NCBI RefSeq assembly: GCF_029714405.1
Contig: NZ_CP121650.1
Span: forward strand, 1,364,001 to 1,428,000
Direction of reading: 5' to 3'
From: Bradyrhizobium sp. CB82
Lineage (GTDB): Bacteria; Pseudomonadota; Alphaproteobacteria; Rhizobiales; Xanthobacteraceae
DNA length: 64,000 nt
Both the position numbers and the translations under genes were made by a program. Below are positions 1-8,494 of this stretch, in pieces. The notes beneath the pieces were generated by a model. That model was not told the DNA's origin and did not search any database. It saw only the letters and a list, made by a program, of their open reading frames with translations. Numbering within the stretch: the first letter of the stretch is position 1; the number at the start of each line of letters is the position of its first letter.

Positions 1-93
1 TCGGCGGCGCAATTGTCGGCGCTGCTGGAAGGGCTCGACTGGCGGCGTGTGCATGAGGCGCGTGAGACGCCGACGCCAACGCAACCGGGATAG
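1..93 (+). CDS. tnpB: IS66 TnpB (Orf2), C-terminal fragment
   Basis: The window opens inside a reading frame whose last 30 codons match the C-terminus of IS66-family Orf2/TnpB (LSALLEGLDWRRV), ending at TAG 91-93. The intact IS66 copy at 11709-12062 has the equivalent stretch (LAMLLDGLEWTRI). TnpB is required for IS66 transposition; its biochemical role is not settled. It is followed directly by the tnpC part of the same element. The rest lies outside the window. Confidence 0.8.
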   Translation, partial: SAAQLSALLEGLDWRRVHEARETPTPTQPG

Positions 94-168
94 TTTGTTG
101 GCGGCGCTGCGGCGAAGTGAATCAGGAGCGTCGGACGCGTCGCCAGATGGCGGCGAATATGCTCTGAA

Positions 169-1140
169 TTGGGTGTGAGCGACGCCCTGCCTGACGATCC
201 CGAGACGCTGAAAGCGATGCTGCTTGCCGAGCGATGCGAGAGCGAACGGCTGCGTCAGATCATCAAGGAATTGCAGCGACACCGGTTTGGCCGGCGGGCA
301 GAGACGCTACCTGAAGATCAGATGCTGCTGGGCCTGGAAGACGTCGAGCAGGTGGCAGCGTACAGCGAGGCGACGCGGGACGTCAGCGCGCCTGAAGGCC
401 GTGCCGTGCGAGCCCGTAGGCGCCGCGGCAACCGCGGCGCCTTGCCGGCGCACCTGCCGCGGGTCGAGGTCGTCGTCGACATCGAGGACAAGACCTGTCC
501 CTGCTGCCAGGGAGAGTTACACCGGATCGGCGAGGATAGAAGCGAGCGGCTCGACCTGGTCCCGGCGCAGTTCCGGATCCTCGTGACCCGGCGTCCCAAA
601 TACGCCTGCCGTGCTTGCGAGGATGGTGTCATGCAGGCGCCAGCTCCGGCCAGGCTGATCGAGGGCGGACTGCCGACCGAAGCAACCGTCGCCCAGGTTC
701 TGGTGTCCAAATATGCCGATCACCTGCCGCTCTACCGGCAGGCGCAGATTTACGCCCGCCAGGGCATTGAGCTCGATCGTTCGACACTGGCGGACTGGGT
801 GGGGCAAGCAGCCTTCCACCTGCGCCCATTGCATGAGCGCCTCCTCGACAAGCTCAGGCAACGGCCAAAGCTGTTCGCAGACGAGACGACGATGCCGGTG
901 CTCGATCCCGGCCGCGGGTGTACCAAGACCGGTCAGCTCTGGGCCTATGCGGCGGATGACCGGCCGTGGGGCGGTGCCGATCCACCGGGCGTCGCATATG
1001 TCTATGCCCCCGATCGCAAGGCCGATCGACCGATCGCCCATCTGGCAGGCTTCAAGGGGATCCTGCAGGTCGACGGCTATGCCGGCTATGGCAAGCTCGC
1101 CGAGCGTGGCGACGTTCAGCTCGCATTCTGCTGGTCGCAT
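169..1140 (+). pseudogene. tnpC: IS66 transposase TnpC, N-terminal part, interrupted
   Basis: This is the N-terminal two thirds of an IS66 DDE transposase: a leucine-rich N-terminal helix, a zinc-ribbon region (CPCCQGEL then CRACEDG), a conserved block with DETTMPVLDPG, and LQVDGYAGYGKL. The match stops at FCWSH (about base 1140), where IS66 proteins continue ARRKFYEL. That continuation is found at about 7903, so the gene was split by the 6.8 kb between. Translation can begin at TTG 169 or GTG 175. The frame runs on into the inserted element to 1338 but is no longer IS66. It is not functional. Confidence 0.85.
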
Positions 1141-1162
1141 TATCTGGAGTGCAGTTTTATGT
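1138..1162 (+). repeat. RIT left terminal inverted repeat
   Basis: The outer part reads CATTATCTGGAG followed by AGTTTTAT at 1153-1160. Read from the other strand, 5225 down to 5201 is the same apart from three mismatches. A second short inverted pair, TTATGTGGAG and CTCCACATAA, lies just inside (about 1157-1166 and 1222-1231) and may be recombinase binding sites. Confidence 0.8.
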
Positions 1163-1273
1163 GGAGTAGCTGTGGAGAAGCGGATTTTCGGTGCTGGAAT
1201 TGGATGATGCTGACCTCCGGACTCCACATAATCCCCGGCGTCGCGTCGGTCACCGACGCGCCAGGGGCCGACA

Positions 1274-2089
1274 TTGCAGATCCCGCTGCGAACGCTGTCC
1301 AGCATCGAGGCGTACATTGCCAACCAGGAATGGCGTGATGCCCGCTTGCCACGTTGTCCCTTGCATCCGTCGGGTGGCTGCTCCTTTGCGCGTCACGGCA
1401 ACTATGCGCGGCTGAATCCGCCAGGGGTGCGTATCGCTCGGTGGTATTGCCCGGAAGGACACCGAACATTCAGCCTATTGCCGGACTTTCTGGCCGCCAA
1501 GCTGCCGGGTTCGCTCGAATCGATCGAAGACACTGTCGCCGCGGCGTTTTCGGCCAAGAGCCTGGAGGCCGCCGCTGACGCACTGCGGGGGTTCGATGTG
1601 AGCTTGCCCAGTGCACTTCGCTGGCTACATCGCCGCGTCCGCGCGGTTAAAGCGGTGGCCGATGCTGTGTCACGACTGGTTCTGGAGCGACCAAACAGCA
1701 TCGTCATGTGGGATTCGGTGGCTCGGATTGATCTTGGCCAGCACGTGCTGCTTGGGCTTCGTCGCTCGCTGTCGCCAAAGTTCCTGAACAGCCTGCCGGC
1801 GCCGTTGGGCTTCCGACTTTCATTTCGTGCGGGCCTCCAACACGACATGGGGCCTGACGGAGGACTCGCCGCTCTCTACGGTACGACGGCTGAAGTGGTC
1901 CATGCGCCATGCGACACGAGCCGCTCGATTCAATCCCCGCGACCGCCGCACCCACCACGGAAGACATGCTTCGCGTCTGGGGCGCGGACCACTGCGTCCA
2001 AGACAGCAGCGCTGGCGTCTACCTTCAGTGGATCAGGCGCTTCCGCGCCTACTGCACACAACGCAACTTGGATGAACGCGCCGAGTTGA
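1274..2089 (+). CDS. RIT accessory protein with Cys/His zinc-binding-like N-terminus
   Basis: The gene begins at TTG 1274 and encodes a basic protein. Its N-terminal region has CPLHPSGGC, then WYCPEGHRTFSLLPDFL, a Cys/His pattern resembling zinc-ribbon domains. This pattern recalls rhizobial proteins found upstream of recombinase trios (possibly DUF6431-like; family not confirmed). It lies inside the RIT ends and reads the same way as the recombinases. The last ~60 codons overlap tnpA in another frame and become Pro/Thr/Ser-rich, so the natural C-terminus probably lay near 1915 and a frameshift extended it. A role in target or end binding is only a guess. Confidence 0.55.
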   Translation: MQIPLRTLSSIEAYIANQEWRDARLPRCPLHPSGGCSFARHGNYARLNPPGVRIARWYCPEGHRTFSLLPDFLAAKLPGSLESIEDTVAAAFSAKSLEAAADALRGFDVSLPSALRWLHRRVRAVKAVADAVSRLVLERPNSIVMWDSVARIDLGQHVLLGLRRSLSPKFLNSLPAPLGFRLSFRAGLQHDMGPDGGLAALYGTTAEVVHAPCDTSRSIQSPRPPHPPRKTCFASGARTTASKTAALASTFSGSGASAPTAHNATWMNAPS

Positions 2090-3144
2090 CCCTGGCTGGA
2101 GCGCATCGGTTCATTGCGTGGTATGCACGGCATCGCGACCTCAAGCCGCAACGGCTTGGCGGCGCTCGCACCGCGCTCTACGCGCTCAGCCGCGTGTACC
2201 GCGTGATGGGTCTGAGCCTGCCGGCATGGCAGGATCCGCGGCGTGCGCGGCCTCCTGCAACGGCGCTGCTGCGGGCGTATGCCGATCATCTCGCGCGGCG
2301 CCGCGGCAATCCGGAAGTGACCGTGCGCGGCAAGCTGCGTCATATTGGGAAGTTGTCGGAACATCTGGCCAGACGCGGCAAGACTTGGCGCACGATGACG
2401 CTGACGGATATCGACGAGTTCTTGATCGTGTGCGCGCACCGTTATGCGCGCTCGACCGTGGCCGACATGGCCGGCAGCATCCGCTCCTTTGCCCGCTTCC
2501 TGCTCGCCACCGGACGCATCTCGATCGACTTGGCTGATTCGGTAATTGCGCCGGTACAGCCTCGGCACGCGCGCCCGCGCCGCGCCTTGCCATGGGAAGA
2601 CGTGCAGCGTCTGTTACGAGCCGTGGACATCTCCACAGCGCGGGGCCTGCGCGACTACGCACTTCTGCTGATGATGAGTACCTACGGGTTCGGCGCTGGC
2701 GAGGTCATCCGGCTGCGGCTGCAGGACATCGACTGGAGCGCCGGTACGCTCAAGGTCATGCGGCCGAAGACTGGGGTCGCCTTCACGCTGCCCCTGTTGC
2801 CGGCTGTGGCCAAAGTGCTGGCGCGCTATCTTCGCAAGGGCCGGCCGCCGAACACGCCGACCAGGCACGTGTTCGTGCGCATGATGATGCCGTTCGGACC
2901 GCTGAGCGCTTCGTCCGCGGTTCGCCATATTCTTACCAAACACGCCAAGGCGGCCGGGCTGGATGCGCCGTACCTCGGCAGCCACGTGCTGCGTCATTCG
3001 AACGCCGCGCGCCAACTCGATCTCGGCACACGTCCGCGGGTGCTCTCGGATCTGCTCGGTCATCGCGATCCGGAATCGATCTCTGCCTACGTCAGGATCG
3101 CCATCCAATCGCTGCGCCACGTCTCGCTTCCGGTGCCGACATGA
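1909..3144 (+). CDS. RIT tyrosine recombinase A
   Basis: This 411-residue tyrosine recombinase is the first of the trio. It has an N-terminal SAM-like core-binding domain (about residues 20-190), then a catalytic domain. The box II motif HVLRHSNAAR, a GH in LLGHRDPES and the nucleophile region SAYVRI are present. The box I arginine (normally GLRxxE) is absent: the sequence is STYGFGAGEVIRL. By sequence, then, one catalytic arginine is missing, so the protein may act only as part of the three-recombinase assembly. Its stop overlaps the next start as ATGA at 3141-3144. Confidence 0.85.
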   Translation: MRHEPLDSIPATAAPTTEDMLRVWGADHCVQDSSAGVYLQWIRRFRAYCTQRNLDERAELTLAGAHRFIAWYARHRDLKPQRLGGARTALYALSRVYRVMGLSLPAWQDPRRARPPATALLRAYADHLARRRGNPEVTVRGKLRHIGKLSEHLARRGKTWRTMTLTDIDEFLIVCAHRYARSTVADMAGSIRSFARFLLATGRISIDLADSVIAPVQPRHARPRRALPWEDVQRLLRAVDISTARGLRDYALLLMMSTYGFGAGEVIRLRLQDIDWSAGTLKVMRPKTGVAFTLPLLPAVAKVLARYLRKGRPPNTPTRHVFVRMMMPFGPLSASSAVRHILTKHAKAAGLDAPYLGSHVLRHSNAARQLDLGTRPRVLSDLLGHRDPESISAYVRIAIQSLRHVSLPVPT

Positions 3145-4112
3145 CCACGATTGTGACTGCCGCCGAGCTGAGGCGCGATGCCCAGGCGTTCCTGCGCTTC
3201 AAGCGCGCGATGGGTATCGTCTACCGGCGCGCCGAGTTCGACCTGGATGGCTTCGTGGACTTTGTCGCACAGCACTGGGGTGATTATGGCGAAGTGGCGC
3301 TCGAGGACGCGATCAGCCGTTGGTGTGCGCGCATTCCCGGCCGCAAGGCCGTCACGCTGGGCAACGAGTTCGGTGTCATTCGACAGCTGTGCCTGTACCG
3401 CCGTCGCCGTGATCCATCGAGCTATGTGCCGGAGCACGCCCTGGCGCCGGTCAAGGAATCGGTCTTCCTCCCCTACATCTTCAGCCACGACGAGGTTCGC
3501 CGGCTCCTGGCTGCCGCCACTTCCCACCGGGGGCGCTTCATTGGGGCGCCGATGCTGCGTGCGCTGTTCCTGGTGCTGTACTGCACCGGGCTGAGATTGG
3601 GAGAAGCAGTGCGATTGCGCATGGCCGATGTCGATCTCGACCGCGGCAGCCTGCTGATCCGACACAGCAAAGGTCGCTCGCGCATCGTACCTATCCGCGC
3701 TGACCTGGTCGCCGAGCTCTCTCGCTATACTGCCGAGCGGCAACGGCTGGTGTACGCCCATCGGCAAGCCAATCCAGAGATGTTCTTCCTGCGATTGGAT
3801 GGGTCGGCGCTCACTGTCCAGTCGGCGTCGAACGCGATCCGACGGCTGCTGCGAGAGCTCGGCATGAAGCCGCCGAGCGGCCGGATCGGGGCACGCCCTT
3901 ACGAGTTCCGACATGCCTTCGCCGTTCATCGGCTCACGGCTTGGGCGAGTGCGGGCGTGGATGTCCATGCCAGGCTGCCGTGGCTGTCGGCGTATCTCGG
4001 TCACCAGAATGTCCTCGGCACCGAGGTCTACCTTAAGGCGACCCCAGAGTTGCTGGAGCTGGCCAGTGGTCGGTTCGAACAGCATCTGCGGCGCTCGCGC
4101 CGGCCGCGATGA
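3141..4112 (+). CDS. RIT tyrosine recombinase B
   Basis: This 323-residue tyrosine recombinase is the second gene of the trio. ATG 3141 was chosen because it overlaps the upstream stop as ATGA; the frame is open further upstream, but that stretch lies within recombinase A. Box I is intact (CTGLRLGEAVRL) and a conserved Lys lies in SKGRSRIVPI. Box II reads YEFRHAFAVHRL, with Tyr where most integrases have His. GHQNVLGTEVYLKATPEL provides the final His and the Tyr nucleophile. The C-terminus overlaps recombinase C by ATGA at 4109-4112, so the three are translationally coupled. Confidence 0.85.
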   Translation: MTTIVTAAELRRDAQAFLRFKRAMGIVYRRAEFDLDGFVDFVAQHWGDYGEVALEDAISRWCARIPGRKAVTLGNEFGVIRQLCLYRRRRDPSSYVPEHALAPVKESVFLPYIFSHDEVRRLLAAATSHRGRFIGAPMLRALFLVLYCTGLRLGEAVRLRMADVDLDRGSLLIRHSKGRSRIVPIRADLVAELSRYTAERQRLVYAHRQANPEMFFLRLDGSALTVQSASNAIRRLLRELGMKPPSGRIGARPYEFRHAFAVHRLTAWASAGVDVHARLPWLSAYLGHQNVLGTEVYLKATPELLELASGRFEQHLRRSRRPR

Positions 4113-5128
4113 GCACGGCCGCGCCGCGAGCACTGTTCCCGCTCGTCGAGTCGTTCTTCGTCGAGTATTTGCCGCGCCAACGCGGCGCAAGTGTGCACAC
4201 GGTGCGCGCCTACCGGGATACGCTGAAGCTTCTGTTCGAGTTCGTCGCGCAGCGTCAGCGGCGCGGCGTTGCCGCGCTGGAGTTGGGCAACCTGGATGCC
4301 GACGCAGTCGCGTGCTTCCTCGATCACATCGAATCCAAGCGCGAAAACTCGGCCGCCACCCGCAACTGCCGCCGCGCCGCAATCCGCAGCTTCTTCAAGC
4401 ATCTGGTGCGCAACGATTTAGCCCGCTCGATGCAGTATACGCGGGTGCTGGCGATCCCGTCGAAGAAGGCCCGGCAGCGAACGGCAACCTACCTCGAAGT
4501 CGACGACGTGCGCGCGATCGTTGCCAAGCCGGACCGGCGCACCCCTGACGGCTGGCGCGACTACACGCTCCTGCTGTTCCTCTACAACTGCGGCGCCCGC
4601 GTGAGCGAGGCGGCGGACGTGAGATGGGATGACCTTCAGCTGACGCCACCGCGGCAGGTGCGTCTGCGCGGCAAGGGCAAAAAGGAGCGACTGTTGCCAT
4701 TGTGGCGCGAGACGGCCGATGCGTTGCATCGGCTGCGCAGCACGGCGAAGGGACCCTATCAGCAGCATGTCTTCGTCAATCGCCACGGCCACCCACTGAC
4801 GCGCGACGGCATTGCCTACATCCTCAGCAAGCACGCATCGGCGGCCGCGGCGCAGGATCGCCCAACGCTTGTACGCAAGCGGATAACGCCCCACGTGCTG
4901 CGCCATAGCTGCGCGGTGGCGCTGCTGCAGTCGGGCACCGACGTGACCATTATCCGCGACTATCTCGGTCATACCAGCGTGGCCACGACCGGGCGGTACA
5001 TTACGACGAACCTGCAGATGAAGCGCGATGCGCTGCAGACGTTCTGGAAACACGCAGGCATCGAGCCCGCTCGAACCAGGCCGTGGAAGCCCAAAGCGGA
5101 TCTGCTCGCGTTCTTGCAGTCGCTCTGA
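4109..5128 (+). CDS. RIT tyrosine recombinase C
   Basis: This 339-residue tyrosine recombinase is the last of the trio and the only one with all canonical residues visible: Arg I in NCGARVSEAADV, Lys in GKGKKERLLPL, box II ITPHVLRHSCAV, GH in DYLGHTSVATT and the Tyr of GRYITTN. The N-terminal core-binding SAM-like domain covers about residues 10-110. It probably carries out strand exchange for the element. Its stop is about 70 bp inside the right inverted repeat. Confidence 0.88.
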   Translation: MSTAAPRALFPLVESFFVEYLPRQRGASVHTVRAYRDTLKLLFEFVAQRQRRGVAALELGNLDADAVACFLDHIESKRENSAATRNCRRAAIRSFFKHLVRNDLARSMQYTRVLAIPSKKARQRTATYLEVDDVRAIVAKPDRRTPDGWRDYTLLLFLYNCGARVSEAADVRWDDLQLTPPRQVRLRGKGKKERLLPLWRETADALHRLRSTAKGPYQQHVFVNRHGHPLTRDGIAYILSKHASAAAAQDRPTLVRKRITPHVLRHSCAVALLQSGTDVTIIRDYLGHTSVATTGRYITTNLQMKRDALQTFWKHAGIEPARTRPWKPKADLLAFLQSL

Positions 5129-5200
5129 TCGACGTGGATTTATGCGGAGCTACAGCGGGAGAATTGCCGCAGCAGATCAGTGCTTGCGGTCGGGTACACC

Positions 5201-5225
5201 AGATAAAACTACGCTCCAGATAATG
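5201..5225 (-). repeat. RIT right terminal inverted repeat
   Basis: On the plus strand this reads AGATAAAACT then ACGCTCCAGATAATG. Its reverse complement matches the left end (1138-1162) at 22 of 25 positions. It marks the right boundary of the element. Confidence 0.8.
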
Positions 5226-5426
5226 ACTCTTGGACGAAGCCGCTCCGCGGCAGAACACTCGGCAAGAGTGGCGCCCATCGTCGGAAGAGGAATGCGGCTG
5301 AACCAACTGTAACTGCTTTGGCGTGCCATGGTGAGAGGTAATTTGCAGCGTTCATAGACTTGGCTTCGAGCAAAATGGCGTTGCTGCCCTCGGGCAGTTT
5401 TCGTTGTTTTTGCCAAGGAGCCTTCA

Positions 5427-6305
5427 ATGACCCCGCTTCGGTTACGCATGATAAACGACATGCAGATCCGCAATCTGTCACCGCATACGCAGGATTGCTA
5501 TCTGCTGCAGATTTCGCAGTTCGCCCGCCATTTTGCGAAGTCGCCGGCTTTGCTCGGGCCGGAAGATGTCCGCACCTACCAAGTCTATCTAACGAACGAG
5601 AAGAAGCTGGCGCCGAAGTCGATCCACGTGACCGTCTCAGCGCTCCGTTTCTTGTACCGTGTCACGCTCGGCTTCGAATGGGATTTCGACCTCATCATTC
5701 CGTGTCCAAAGGTGCCCAAGACGCTCGCCGTCATCCTCAGTCCCGAAGAGGTGCTGCACTTCCTCGGCTGCGTGGAGAGCCTCAAGCATCAAGTGATCCT
5801 GACGACATGCTACGCCGCCGGTCTGCGCATTTCCGAAGCGGTACGCCTGAAGCCGGAAGCCATCGACCGACAGCGGATGGTGCTGCGCGTCGATCAAGGC
5901 AAGGGGAAGAAGGACCGTTACGTCATGCTCTCGGCACGGTTGCTGGAGACACTGACCGACTATTGGCGCGCCGCCCGGCCGACGACGTGGATGTTTCCCG
6001 GCGGTATCCCCAACGAGCCGATATCGACCAACGCGGTGCAGGACGCCTGCAGCAAGGCGCATCGGTTAACGGGCCTTGCCAAGCCCGTGACGCCGCATTC
6101 GCTGCGGCATGCCTTCGCCGTCCATCTACTCGAGGCCGGCACCGATCTTCGCACCATCCAGCTCTTGCTTGGCCATCGCAGCCTGTCCACAACCGCGCAA
6201 TATCTCCGGATAGCCACGAACAAAGTCTGCGCGGCGACCAGCCCGCTGGAGCTGCTGCCGCGCCCAATCCCTAAGGCACCACCGCCGCCGCCTGAACATT
6301 TCTGA
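5427..6305 (+). CDS. Tyrosine recombinase/integrase of IS91-type unit
   Basis: This is a 292-residue tyrosine recombinase. The N-terminal SAM-like domain (MINDMQIRNLSPHTQDCYLL onward) is typical of XerD-like integrases. The catalytic domain has all signatures: Arg in AAGLRISEAVRL, Lys in GKGKKDRYVML, HSLRH in PHSLRHAFAVHLLEAG, GH in LLGHRSLSTT and Tyr in AQYLRIA. ATG 5427 follows AAGGAG with normal spacing. The transposase gene starts 10 bp after its stop, so they are probably cotranscribed. Alternative: an integrase with an independent role. Confidence 0.88.
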   Translation: MTPLRLRMINDMQIRNLSPHTQDCYLLQISQFARHFAKSPALLGPEDVRTYQVYLTNEKKLAPKSIHVTVSALRFLYRVTLGFEWDFDLIIPCPKVPKTLAVILSPEEVLHFLGCVESLKHQVILTTCYAAGLRISEAVRLKPEAIDRQRMVLRVDQGKGKKDRYVMLSARLLETLTDYWRAARPTTWMFPGGIPNEPISTNAVQDACSKAHRLTGLAKPVTPHSLRHAFAVHLLEAGTDLRTIQLLLGHRSLSTTAQYLRIATNKVCAATSPLELLPRPIPKAPPPPPEHF

Positions 6306-6315
6306 CGGCGGCCCC

Positions 6316-7521
6316 ATGGGACGCTCAGGTCCGGAAGTGGCGGATATCTTCCGCCGCTACGGTGCTGCCTGGCGCGAGCAGCACTGGAGGTCTCTATCGA
6401 CCGAACGACGTGCAGCAATGACGGCGATCGAGCGCTGCCGAACGGCTGCGCTCGGTGGTCATGTCGAGCAGTGCGATCACTGCGGAGAGCGGCGGATTTC
6501 CTACAATAGCTGCCGCTCGCGCAACTGCCCCAAGTGCCAATCGCTCGCGCGGGCAGAATGGATCGAGGCGCGACAAGCGGAGCTTCTCGATACGCAGTAT
6601 TTTCACGTTGTTTTCACCATACCCGACCAAATCGCAGCGATCGCATTCCAGAATGCCGGCACCGTGTACGATATTATGTTCCGCACAGCTGCAGAGACTT
6701 TGCGGACTATCGCTGCCGACCCCAAGCACCTCGGTGCCGAGATCGGGTTCTTTTCTGTCCTTCATACTTGGGGCCAGAACCTCCTTCACCATCCCCACCT
6801 CCATTGCGTAGTTCCTGGAGGAGGACTGTCCCCGGATGGCAGCCGCTGGATCGCGTGCCGGCCCGGCTTCTTTCTTCCCGTGGCCGTGCTTTCCCGTCTG
6901 TTCCGGCGCCTATTTCTCAGCGCCCTGCAAAAGTCGTTCGATACCGGCGAGCTACAATTTTTCTCGTCGCTGCAACCGTTGCGTGATCCAGCTGGGTTTC
7001 AGCGTTATCTGAACGTTGTCCGCAGAATCAATTGGGTTATCTACGCCAAGCCGCCATTTGGCAGCGCCGAACAGGTTGTGCACTATGTCGGCCGCTATAC
7101 GCATCGGGTAGCGATCAGCAACAGCCGTGTCATCGATATCGAAGACGGCAAAGTACGCTTTCGATGGAAGGATTACCGCCACGGAAGCCAGCAGAAAGTA
7201 ATGACGCTGGACGCCGGGGAGTTCATTCGGCGTTTCCTCATCCATGTCCTGCCCGAAGGCTTCAAACGTATTCGCTACTATGGTTTTCTGGGTAACCGCT
7301 ACCGCAAGCAAAAGCTCGCTCGCTGCCGTGAACTGCTCGGAATGATATCCGCCGATGCTCATTCGGAGCCGGAAGAGCCATCCGATTGCCCCGAGAATGC
7401 TGAGCACTGCAATGCCGCTTCCTTGCGTCAATGTCCATCCTGTCATCAAGGCCACATGGTGTGCGTCGAGGTCTTGCAGCCAGGTTCGTTCAGCGCCGCT
7501 CGTTCACCGGATACTTCTTGA
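6316..7521 (+). CDS. IS91-family transposase (HUH, Y2)
   Basis: This 401-residue rolling-circle transposase has an N-terminal zinc-ribbon with four cysteines (CDHCG... CRSRNCPKCQ, about residues 52-76), the HUH metal site HPHLHCVVPGGG (about 156-167), and a YVGRYTHR motif carrying the two catalytic tyrosines three residues apart, as in IS91. The basic segment RYRKQKLARCRELLG follows. The last ~50 residues have a further Cys pair (CPSC) and read less conserved. This enzyme nicks and transfers single strands during one-ended transposition. Confidence 0.9.
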   Translation: MGRSGPEVADIFRRYGAAWREQHWRSLSTERRAAMTAIERCRTAALGGHVEQCDHCGERRISYNSCRSRNCPKCQSLARAEWIEARQAELLDTQYFHVVFTIPDQIAAIAFQNAGTVYDIMFRTAAETLRTIAADPKHLGAEIGFFSVLHTWGQNLLHHPHLHCVVPGGGLSPDGSRWIACRPGFFLPVAVLSRLFRRLFLSALQKSFDTGELQFFSSLQPLRDPAGFQRYLNVVRRINWVIYAKPPFGSAEQVVHYVGRYTHRVAISNSRVIDIEDGKVRFRWKDYRHGSQQKVMTLDAGEFIRRFLIHVLPEGFKRIRYYGFLGNRYRKQKLARCRELLGMISADAHSEPEEPSDCPENAEHCNAASLRQCPSCHQGHMVCVEVLQPGSFSAARSPDTS

Positions 7522-7902
7522 TGCGACACGTCGATCAACCAAGAACCGCCACCTTCCATTTCGCAAGTCTTTCGGCCGCCGTGGCAGCCGATAGATGCCC
7601 TCTTGTCGTTCTTCCGACGTCAAACCTCGGGCGCGTCGCATTTTTCGGCTACTTCGCTTCCCAGATGTCCCTTCCACCCAGTACTTTCGTGATAATGTCC
7701 GCTTTGGACTTGTCTCCAGTCCAGATCACGACGTCCACAAATAACGGCGCAGTGATTCAACACCCATAGCTGCAGCGGCGTGCCCGCGGCTTCGTCCAAC
7801 ACGTTTTTAGATTACCGGCGCCCCTCGCGAGTGCTCGCGTTGGGTACCGAACCACGCGCCGCCAATCTAAAAACGCTCTCTATTATGTCGAGCTCGACAT
7901 AA
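7522..7902. other. Non-coding end of IS91-type unit with inverted repeats
   Basis: No credible gene is present. An inverted repeat pairs 7802-7821 with 7856-7875 (CGTTTTTAGATT and AATCTAAAAACG as perfect outer arms, plus a GC-rich inner part). A perfect 20-bp palindrome, TTATGTCGAGCTCGACATAA, follows at 7883-7902, exactly where IS66 sequence resumes. Such structures would suit a replication origin or terminus of a HUH element; that role is inferred. Confidence 0.5.
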
Positions 7903-8442
7903 GGCGCACATGCGGCGCAACTTCTACGAACTCGCCGCCCCCGGTCCCGCGCCTATTGCAAGCGAGGCGCTCAAGCATATTGCTGAGTTTTATGCCGTCG
8001 AGAAGGACGTGGTCGCAGCGCCGAGGAGCGACGTCTCGATCGACAACAGAAATGCCGGCCGCTCGCCGACGCATTCCAAAGATGGCTGCGAACGAAACTC
8101 GGCTTGATCAGCCAAAAGGGCAAGCTGGCCGATGCCATCCGTTATGCGCTCTCACGATGGGAGGGCCTGACGCGCTTCATCGAAGATGGCCATATCGAGC
8201 TCGACAACCACACCGTCGAGCGCTCGATCCGCCCGATCACGCTCAATCGGAAAAACGCATTGTTCGCAGGTTCTGACGGCGGTGCCCAACACTGGGCCAT
8301 CATCGCCTCCTTGATCGAAACCTGTAAGCTGAATCATATTGATCCGCTGGCCTACATCACCGATGTGCTCACCAGGATCGTTAACGGTCACCCGAACCGC
8401 CAACTCGACAGTTTGTTGCCATGGGCCTACGGAAGCGCCTAG
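7903..8442 (+). pseudogene. tnpC: IS66 transposase TnpC, C-terminal part, frameshifted
   Basis: IS66 sequence resumes with RRNFYELAAPGPAPIASEALKH, matching the continuation lost at base 1140. Near 8010 the frame changes; the other frame carries RRLDRQQKCRPLADAF and then ADAIRYALSRWEGL, IELDNHTVERSIRPI, NRKNALFAGSDGG and the usual C-terminal LLPWAYGSA at 8442. So this is the 3' end of the same tnpC, with a frameshift as well as the insertion. No right IS66 inverted repeat could be recognised after it. Confidence 0.8.
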
Positions 8443-8494
8443 AATCTGGCCTGAGCGAAGAAAAGCGACGAGCCAACATTCTTGAGGCGCGCCA

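Larger units (their letters stand above)
1138..5225 (+). mobile_element. Recombinase-in-trio (RIT) element
   Basis: Three consecutive tyrosine recombinase genes (1909-5128), each overlapping the next by ATGA, lie inside imperfect terminal inverted repeats that match at 22 of 25 positions (left 1138-1162, right 5201-5225, opposite strand). This layout is diagnostic of RIT elements known from Bradyrhizobium, Cupriavidus and others. The left end lies exactly where the IS66 tnpC reading frame is lost, so RIT inserted into IS66 or at an existing breakpoint. An accessory gene (1274) precedes the trio. No clear target duplication was seen beyond the shared CAT at the repeat edge. Confidence 0.85.
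5226..7902 (+). mobile_element. IS91-family unit with tyrosine recombinase passenger
   Basis: A tyrosine recombinase gene (5427) and an IS91 HUH transposase gene (6316) lie 10 bp apart on the same strand, a common pairing in Proteobacteria. The segment runs from the RIT right end to the point where IS66 tnpC sequence resumes (about 7903). Its right boundary coincides with a perfect 20-bp palindrome. The left end is not defined; 5226-5426 shows only small hairpins. Whether this unit inserted next to RIT or the two arrived together cannot be told. Confidence 0.6.

Noticed and set aside
517..1323. 268-codon minus-strand frame opposite IS66 tnpC
   Set aside because: It is the shadow of the GC-rich IS66 coding strand and crosses the RIT junction.
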